A DNA stretch of 13,447 bases from positions 1-13,447 of the forward strand of contig CALGWX010000318.1 in NCBI GenBank assembly GCA_937936215.1. The letters are read 5' to 3'. Below are positions 9,260 to 13,447 of the stretch, one piece after another (within the stretch, counting starts at the first letter, position 1; each line of letters begins with the position of its first letter). The DNA comes from an uncultured Burkholderiaceae bacterium. Its GTDB lineage: Bacteria > Pseudomonadota > Gammaproteobacteria > Burkholderiales > Burkholderiaceae_F. Under the pieces are notes generated by a model. The model worked only from the letters and a program-made list of their open reading frames with translations. It did no database searches and was not told the DNA's origin. A program made the translations under genes and the position numbers.

Positions 9260-9757
9260 ATGCAAAGACCGCGTCTCACCGTCATCGTCGCCCGCGCCCG
9301 CAACGGCGTGATCGGCCGCCGCGGGGCGCTGCCGTGGCGGCTGCCGGAGGATCTCGCGCACTTCAAGCGCACGACGATGGGCCACCCGATCGTGATGGGC
9401 CGCAAGACCTGGGAGTCGATCGGCCGGCCGCTGCCCGGCCGCCGCAGCATCGTCGTGTCGCGACAGCCAAGTTTCGAGGCCACGGGCGCCGAGGTGGCCG
9501 AAAGCCTCGACGCGGCGCTGGCGCTTTGCGCGGGCGCCGAGGAGGTCTTCGTCATCGGTGGCGCGCAGCTGTACGCCGAGGCGCTGCCGCGCGCCGACCG
9601 GCTCATCGTCACCGAGATCGATGCCGATTTCGAAGGCGACACCCACTTCCCGGCGACCGACCCGGCGCTTTGGCGCGAAGCGGCGCGCGAGCATCAGCCG
9701 CCGACGGACGCGCGGCCGTTCGGCTTCGACTTCGTTACCTATCTGCGCCGGAGCTGA
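9260..9757 (+). CDS. folA: Dihydrofolate reductase
   Basis: Encodes 165 residues, close to the ~160 of chromosomal bacterial DHFRs. It reduces dihydrofolate to tetrahydrofolate with NADPH, regenerating the cofactor consumed by ThyA; trimethoprim targets this enzyme family. Landmarks are [20 protein letters not shown] with the catalytic Asp31 (E. coli Asp27 equivalent) and Trp26, [16 protein letters not shown] (46-61, NADPH-binding), [10 protein letters not shown] (96-105) with the conserved double Gly, and [14 protein letters not shown] (118-131). The ATG at 9260 is preceded by GGGGAAG (9241-9247), a purine-rich site at a rather long 12-nt distance. It follows the HEPN gene by 51 nt and may share its transcript. 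thyA lies upstream on the same strand but is separated by three genes. Confidence 0.97.
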   Translation: MQRPRLTVIVARARNGVIGRRGALPWRLPEDLAHFKRTTMGHPIVMGRKTWESIGRPLPGRRSIVVSRQPSFEATGAEVAESLDAALALCAGAEEVFVIGGAQLYAEALPRADRLIVTEIDADFEGDTHFPATDPALWREAAREHQPPTDARPFGFDFVTYLRRS

Positions 9758-10046
9758 GCAGGACCGCCGCCGCCAAGCCGAAAGCGACGCCTTGCTTTGA
9801 GCGACAGAGTCGCGACAATCGGGATGGCTTTCGGCCGCGGTGCCGCGCGGGTGCTCCGCCCCGCCGCCGCGCAGGGAGCGAGGTCCGCTGGCCCGTGCGA
9901 GCGCAGGGCGCCGCGGCGATCGCGAAACCTCTCCCGGTCCGCGCGCCGGCGCGCGCCCGCGCTGCACTTCTCGGCCACCGCCGCCGTCGATACGTCGATA
10001 ATCCGCCCTCGACGACGCGGCGCCGGCCGCCAGACGTGATGCCACC
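9758..10046. other. Intergenic region between folA and the wax synthase gene
   Basis: This 289-nt spacer has no convincing gene. An open frame at 9797-10039 encodes an Arg/Ala-rich peptide typical of chance reading in GC-rich DNA. Visible elements are the candidate promoter/inverted repeat at 9793-9819, a perfect 16-bp GC-only palindrome at 9940-9955, and GATAAT at 9997-10002, which could serve as a -10 with a leader of about 38 nt for the downstream gene. No T-tract terminator for folA is seen. Confidence 0.5.
9793..9819 (+). promoter_or_regulatory. Candidate promoter with inverted repeat in its spacer
   Basis: TTGCTT (9793-9798) and GACAAT (9814-9819) could be -35 and -10 boxes, although 15 nt between them is short. 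The spacer holds GCGAC-AGA-GTCGC (9801-9813), an inverted repeat well placed for an operator. If used, it would give the wax synthase gene a leader of about 220 nt. A second -10-like GATAAT lies at 9997-10002, nearer the gene. Confidence 0.25.
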
Positions 10047-11615
10047 ATGCGCCAGCTCAGCCGCAACGACACGCTGTTCCTCGCCTCCGAATCGGCGCAC
10101 TCGAAGTCGAACGTCAGCCTGATCCAGATCTACGACCCCTCAACGGCGCCGGAGGGCCGGCTGCGCTTCAAGGGCATCCTGTCGCTGATCGAAAGCCGGC
10201 TGCACCGCTCGCCGATCTTCCGCCAGAAGCTGATCGAGGTGCCGCTGGGGCTGGACGAGCCGTACTGGATCGAGGACGAGAACTTCGACCTCGAGTACCA
10301 CGTCCGCCACATCGCCCTGCCCAAGCCCGGCGACTGGCGGCAGTTCTGCATTCAGGCCTCGCGCATCCACGCCCGGCCGCTCGACCTCAACCGGCCGCTG
10401 TGGGAGCTGTACGTCATCGAGGGGCTGGACAGCCTGCTCGACCTGCCACAGGACAGCTTCGCGCTGCTGACCAAGCTGCACCATGCGGCGATCGACGTCG
10501 ACCTCGGCACCGAGATCATCACGCTGCTGCACGACACCTCGCCGCGGCCGCCGGCGCCGGAGCCGCCGGAGCCTTGGTTCCCGGAGTCGGCGCCCAGCAG
10601 CCTCGAACTCGTCTGGCGGGGGCTGGTGAACACCGCGACCTCACCGCGGCGGCTGCTGCAGCCGCTCGGCAACGCGGCCGCGCGGGTGGCGCCGGCGGTG
10701 CGCGAGTTCACCGCCGAGCTGCTGCACAAGGAGGAGCCGTTCCCGGTCACGCGCTTCAACTCGGTGGTCTCGCCTTACCGCGTGTTCGAGACGCGGCGCT
10801 TCCTGCTCGACGAGTTCCGTGCCATCCGCACGCTGGTGCCGGGCGCCAAGGTCAATGACGCGGTGATCGCGGTATGCGCCGGCGGGCTGCGCCGCTATCT
10901 CGAGGCCAACGACGAACTGCCGGCGCAGGACCTCGCGGCACTGATGCCGCTGTACGTGCGCCACCCGCAGGCCGACCCCGGCGCGCGGCCGCAGGTCGAG
11001 TGGATGCAAATGATGCTCGGCACGCACCTAGCCGATCCCGTGCGGCGGCTGGCGCACATCCGGAAGCAGACCGCGGCCTCGCCACTGGTGGCGCGCGCCA
11101 TCGGCGCCCGCGAGCTCACCGATCTCGGCACCCACGCGCCAGCGGCCACGCTTGCCATCACCGGCAAGATGCTCGGCCGCGCGCTGCTCGACGCCAGCCG
11201 CCGCGCCCCGCTGGCCAACTGCGCCATCGCCAACGTGCCGGGGCCGTCGGTGCCGCTATACCTGAACGGGGCGCGGATGACCTACTTCTCGGCGATCATG
11301 CCGATCAACGACGGCCTGGGGCTGGTCTTCGCGGTGACGAGCTACGACGGCCGCGTTATCGTCTCGCCGACCTCGTGCCGCGAGCAGATGCCCGATCCGG
11401 AGTTCTTCGCCCAGTGCGTGCGCGAGTGCTTCCAGGAGTACCTGGCGCTGGCGCAACGGCGCGCACGCGCGAAGGCCGCGCCGGCGCTGGGGCGCGGCGC
11501 GAAACCGCCAGCCGGTAAATCCGGCCGAGCAGCCCCGGCGGCGGCTCGAAGCGCCGCCACTGCCCCTCGGGCTGCGCCAGGCGGTCGGCCACGATCCAGA
11601 GCACCAGCGGGTTGA
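10047..11615 (+). CDS. Wax ester synthase/diacylglycerol acyltransferase (WS/DGAT)
   Basis: Encodes 522 residues. WS/DGAT enzymes join acyl-CoA to fatty alcohols or diacylglycerol to make wax esters or triacylglycerol at the inner membrane. The N-terminal catalytic domain starts with LSRNDTLFL (4-12), and carries PLDLNRPLWELYVIEGL (111-127, PLW motif) and the active-site motif HHAAIDVD (His145, His146, Asp150). The C-terminal domain shows KVNDAVIAVCAGGLRRYL (268-285) and NCAIANVPGPSVPLYLNGA (391-409). The usual glycine after the catalytic Asp (HHxxxDG) is Val151 here. The conserved core ends at about residue 470; the remaining 52 residues are an Ala/Arg/Pro-rich tail running antisense into the convergent hydrolase. 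ATG 10047 matches the family N terminus. Products cannot be told from sequence. Confidence 0.92.
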   Translation: MRQLSRNDTLFLASESAHSKSNVSLIQIYDPSTAPEGRLRFKGILSLIESRLHRSPIFRQKLIEVPLGLDEPYWIEDENFDLEYHVRHIALPKPGDWRQFCIQASRIHARPLDLNRPLWELYVIEGLDSLLDLPQDSFALLTKLHHAAIDVDLGTEIITLLHDTSPRPPAPEPPEPWFPESAPSSLELVWRGLVNTATSPRRLLQPLGNAAARVAPAVREFTAELLHKEEPFPVTRFNSVVSPYRVFETRRFLLDEFRAIRTLVPGAKVNDAVIAVCAGGLRRYLEANDELPAQDLAALMPLYVRHPQADPGARPQVEWMQMMLGTHLADPVRRLAHIRKQTAASPLVARAIGARELTDLGTHAPAATLAITGKMLGRALLDASRRAPLANCAIANVPGPSVPLYLNGARMTYFSAIMPINDGLGLVFAVTSYDGRVIVSPTSCREQMPDPEFFAQCVRECFQEYLALAQRRARAKAAPALGRGAKPPAGKSGRAAPAAARSAATAPRAAPGGRPRSRAPAG

Positions 11616-12297
11616 AGCCGAGGCCGAGGTGGCTGCCCGGGACGCGGATGTTCTCGTGCAGCTCGCGGTTGCCGTCGATCGTCGCCTCCTGCGGCGGCAC
11701 CACTCCGTCGGTCAGCGAATACAGGCACGAGATCGGCACCGGCAGCGACTTCGGCTGCCACAGCCGCTTCGCGTGCTGGTGGCTGACGTGCGCGCGCGTG
11801 CCCATCGGGTGCGCGACCAGGCGATACAGCGCCTTGACCAGCGGCGCCGACTGGCTGCCGGCGCGGTCGATCGACACCGGGCTGCCGAGCGTGATCACCG
11901 TGCGCACGCACTCCGGCGCCTCGTGCGCGCCGTGCAGCGCGAACATGCCGCCGAGGCTCCAGCCGACCAGGCTCACCTTGCGGCCGCTCTTGTGGTGCAT
12001 GTAGCGGATCTTCTGCTCCAGCGCCTGGGCGTGCCGCAGGTTGAAGCCGACATTGCGGCCGAAGCCCCACGTCTGCACCTCGTAGCCGCGGTTGCGCAGG
12101 AACAGCTTCAGCACCACCAGCGTCTTCTCGTCGGCCATGAAGCCCGGCAGCAGCAGCACCGGGTGGCCGTCGCCGCGCGGCGTGCGGGCGAGCCACGGCC
12201 AGTTCCACGGCAGCGTGGCCATCTCCAGCAGCGCGCGGCCCTCGATGAGCTGATGCAGCAGTCGCGGTGCGCCGACGTGCGGTTGTCTGCGGGTCAT
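11356..12297 (-). CDS. Alpha/beta hydrolase (esterase/lipase-like)
   Basis: Encodes 313 residues. The fold is clear: HPVLLLPGFMADEKT (45-59, oxyanion-hole loop), nucleophile elbow GWSLGG with Ser114, acid YSLTDGVVPP with Asp197, and GSHLGLGFNP with catalytic His223. The likely reaction is hydrolysis of a carboxylic ester; its position facing a wax ester synthase suggests storage-lipid turnover, which is inference. ATG 12297 is preferred over the open frame reaching 12612, since the extra 105 residues are low-complexity Arg/Ala-rich and lack family resemblance. The conserved core ends at about residue 262. The rest is an Arg/Pro/Ala-rich tail lying antisense over the wax synthase gene, so the two frames overlap by 260 nt. 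No signal peptide is evident, so it is probably cytoplasmic. Confidence 0.88.
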   Translation of the reverse strand: MTRRQPHVGAPRLLHQLIEGRALLEMATLPWNWPWLARTPRGDGHPVLLLPGFMADEKTLVVLKLFLRNRGYEVQTWGFGRNVGFNLRHAQALEQKIRYMHHKSGRKVSLVGWSLGGMFALHGAHEAPECVRTVITLGSPVSIDRAGSQSAPLVKALYRLVAHPMGTRAHVSHQHAKRLWQPKSLPVPISCLYSLTDGVVPPQEATIDGNRELHENIRVPGSHLGLGFNPLVLWIVADRLAQPEGQWRRFEPPPGLLGRIYRLAVSRRAPAPARPSRVRAVAPAPGTPGSTRARTGRRTPDRASARGTRSARR

Positions 12298-12386
12298 GCC
12301 AAGGGCGTCGGGTGATGAAGCCGAGCGCAGCTTACGCTGCCACAGCCGACGCTTTGCCGCGGTCGAGGCTTTGCTCAAGTCGCGGC

Positions 12387-12406
12387 CGCGTCCGGTGCAG
12401 GACGCG
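12387..12406. promoter_or_regulatory. 7-bp inverted repeat, possible operator or hairpin
   Basis: CGCGTCC (12387-12393) and GGACGCG (12400-12406) are exact inverted repeats around GGTGCA. On the + strand an A run follows, and on the - strand the matching T run precedes the hairpin, so it does not read as an intrinsic terminator on either strand. It lies about 90 nt upstream of the hydrolase start, a plausible place for a regulator. Confidence 0.3.
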
Positions 12407-12629
12407 AAAAAGCGATCGACGAGCCACCGCACGCCCCGCCCGACTCTGGTCAGGTCAGCGCTGCGCTCGGCGCCGGCCGCGGCCGTGGGCGGCGAACGGG
12501 GCAGCCCGCGCTGCTGCGAACGTTGAAGCGCCGGCACCACTTCGCCTTCGCCGCAGCCACGTTGCATCGCACCCATGCTGCGGCGCAGCACGCGCAGTCC
12601 TTCGAGCGTCACGGCGGCGTCGCCGGGAG

Positions 12630-12635
12630 CACAAT
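12630..12635 (+). promoter_or_regulatory. Candidate -10 box (CACAAT) for the lipoprotein gene
   Basis: CACAAT followed by GCGCGC resembles -10 regions common in GC-rich betaproteobacteria. It would give a leader of roughly 42 nt ending at ATG 12684. No clear -35 box is visible. Confidence 0.35.
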
Positions 12636-12671
12636 GCGCGCAGCGCGGCTTGCGTTGATCCTGCCGTTCGG

Positions 12672-12683
12672 GGAGTCGACTCC
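12672..12683 (+). promoter_or_regulatory. Palindrome covering the Shine-Dalgarno site of the lipoprotein gene
   Basis: GGAGTCGACTCC is a perfect 12-bp palindrome ending at the base before ATG 12684. Its 5' half is part of GGGGAG (12670-12675), the only strong ribosome-binding site in this region. As RNA it can fold as GGAG-TCGA-CTCC and hide that site, or serve as a protein-binding site in DNA. Confidence 0.45.
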
Positions 12684-13447
12684 ATGCGCCACTGGCTGCT
12701 GCTTTCGCTCTGCGCCCTGCTCGCCGCCTGCGCCACGCCGCCGCCCGCGAACCGGGCGCCGCAGTGGCTGTTCGACGAGGCGCTGTTCGCCGCGCCTTCG
12801 GAGCGGGTCAGCGCCGACGAGATCTTCGCCGTCAGCGACGCCATGCGGCAGTACCTGGCGCGGCCGGAGGTCGTCGCCCAGCTGCGACGCAAGGGGCCGC
12901 AACGCGGCCTGCTCGACGCGCTGTACGAGAAGGGCGAGCTGAAGCTCGACTACGACGCCAGCGTCACCCGCACCGCGGCGCAGGCGTTCGACGCGCGCGC
13001 CGGCAACTGCATCTCGCTGGTGGTGATGACGGCGGCGTTCGCGCGCGAGCTGGGCATGCACGTCTACTTCCGCGCCGCCGTCATCGACGACGTGGTCAGC
13101 CGCAACCAGAACCTGCTGCTGCGCAACGGCCACGTCAACGTCACGCTCGCCCGGCCCTTCCGCGAGCTGTACCGGCCGCAGCACGACCTTTTGACCATCG
13201 ACTTTCTGCCGCCGGAGCAGGTCAAGGGCCTGCGCACGCGCGAGATCGGCCAGGCCACCCTGGTCGCGATGTTCATGAACAACCGCGCCGTCGAGACCAT
13301 GCTCGACGGACGGCTCGACGACGCCTACGCGTGGGCGCGCGAGGCAGTCCGCCAGGATCCGCAGTTTCTCGGCGCGCTGAACACCCTGGGCGTGGTCTAC
13401 CTGCGGCGCGGGGCGCTGACGATGGCGGCACGCGTGTTCGCGCACGT
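12684..13447 (+). CDS. Lipoprotein with transglutaminase-like core and TPR (partial)
   Basis: The first 254 codons are present; the frame runs off the right edge. The N terminus MRHWLLLSLCALLAAC is a lipoprotein signal peptide, with lipobox LAAC and lipidated Cys16, so the protein is anchored in the inner or outer membrane facing the periplasm. A transglutaminase/papain-like core follows: RAGNCISLVVMTAAFARELG with candidate nucleophile Cys109, NGHVNV with His150, and LLTIDFLP with Asp173. From about 195 the sequence changes to a TPR-like segment (NNRAVETMLDGRLDDAYAWA, then PQFLGALNTLGVVYLRRG), which normally binds partner proteins. Function and substrate are unknown. ATG 12684 is chosen because of the signal peptide and the GGGGAG site 8 nt upstream. 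A competing frame at 12523-12942 is Arg/Ser-rich and rejected. Confidence 0.82.
   Translation, partial: MRHWLLLSLCALLAACATPPPANRAPQWLFDEALFAAPSERVSADEIFAVSDAMRQYLARPEVVAQLRRKGPQRGLLDALYEKGELKLDYDASVTRTAAQAFDARAGNCISLVVMTAAFARELGMHVYFRAAVIDDVVSRNQNLLLRNGHVNVTLARPFRELYRPQHDLLTIDFLPPEQVKGLRTREIGQATLVAMFMNNRAVETMLDGRLDDAYAWAREAVRQDPQFLGALNTLGVVYLRRGALTMAARVFAH

Larger units (their letters stand above)
12298..12683. other. Divergent intergenic region with inverted repeats
   Basis: This 386-nt gap separates the divergently transcribed hydrolase and lipoprotein genes. Open frames through it on both strands give Arg/Ala-rich or Arg/Ser-rich peptides without recognisable domains, so I call no gene. 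It holds the 7-bp inverted repeat at 12387-12406, a smaller one (GCAGC-TTAC-GCTGC, 12327-12340) about 30 nt upstream of the hydrolase start, and a CACAAT -10 candidate at 12630-12635 for the lipoprotein gene. No clear promoter for the hydrolase was found. Confidence 0.5.

Noticed and set aside
9940..9955. 16-bp GC-only palindrome considered as folA terminator or Z-DNA element
   Set aside because: There is no T tract after it, and alternating GC palindromes are common by chance at this base composition. I mention it only as part of the spacer.
9797..10039. Possible small gene between folA and the wax synthase gene, with an ATG at 9824
   Set aside because: The product is Arg/Ala-rich without features. 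The ATG lies only 4 nt after the GACAAT box, too close for a leaderless start, and no ribosome-binding site is present.
12298..12612. N-terminal extension of the alpha/beta hydrolase from an upstream ATG at 12612
   Set aside because: The extra 105 residues are Arg/Ser/Ala-rich without family resemblance, and the family-like part begins shortly after ATG 12297.

Overview
The window is about 13.4 kb of very GC-rich bacterial DNA, roughly 70% by eye. It carries densely packed, ordinary chromosomal genes. Gene content, codon bias and -10 boxes of the 'gATAGAAT ... ATG' type suggest a betaproteobacterium, most likely Burkholderiales. This is inference, since no rRNA or other decisive marker is present. 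I saw no tRNA, rRNA, CRISPR array, prophage or insertion sequence.

Layout: all genes are on the + strand except one hydrolase. (1) 1-452 is the 3' end of an MgtA-type P-type cation ATPase. Its last ~36 bases recur twice more in the spacer that follows. (2) 602-4229 holds a two-gene unit: a double-FtsX-domain ABC permease and a secreted AttH/CrtC-like lipocalin-fold protein. No ATPase gene lies beside them. (3) 4379-6707 holds a MAPEG-family membrane protein, a possible 38-codon micro-ORF joined by stop/start overlaps on both sides, and an MsbA/ABCB-type half-transporter with fused ATPase. (4) 6748-9757 holds thymidylate synthase (thyA) and dihydrofolate reductase (folA). Between them lie an EamA/DMT transporter and an MntA-HepT (MNT/HEPN) toxin-antitoxin pair. 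(5) 10047-12297 holds a WS/DGAT wax ester synthase/acyltransferase and a convergent alpha/beta hydrolase. Their reading frames overlap tail to tail by 260 nt. (6) 12684 to the window end is a partial lipoprotein with a transglutaminase-like Cys/His/Asp core and a TPR segment.

How the genes work together: ThyA makes dTMP and dihydrofolate, and FolA regenerates tetrahydrofolate from the dihydrofolate. The permease and AttH-like protein probably act on an envelope or lipid substrate with an ATPase encoded elsewhere. The WS/DGAT and the hydrolase plausibly make and break storage esters. The MntA-HepT pair is the most accessory-looking element. Its base composition looks less GC-extreme than its neighbours, and it sits between two genes that are often adjacent in bacteria.

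I see no clearly new multi-gene system. The best leads are the triplicated mgtA tail, the ATPase-less permease-AttH pair, the MntA-HepT module with an inverted repeat on its -10 box, the wax synthase motif change (HHxxxDV), the reciprocal 260-nt overlap, and several start codons placed directly after -10 boxes.
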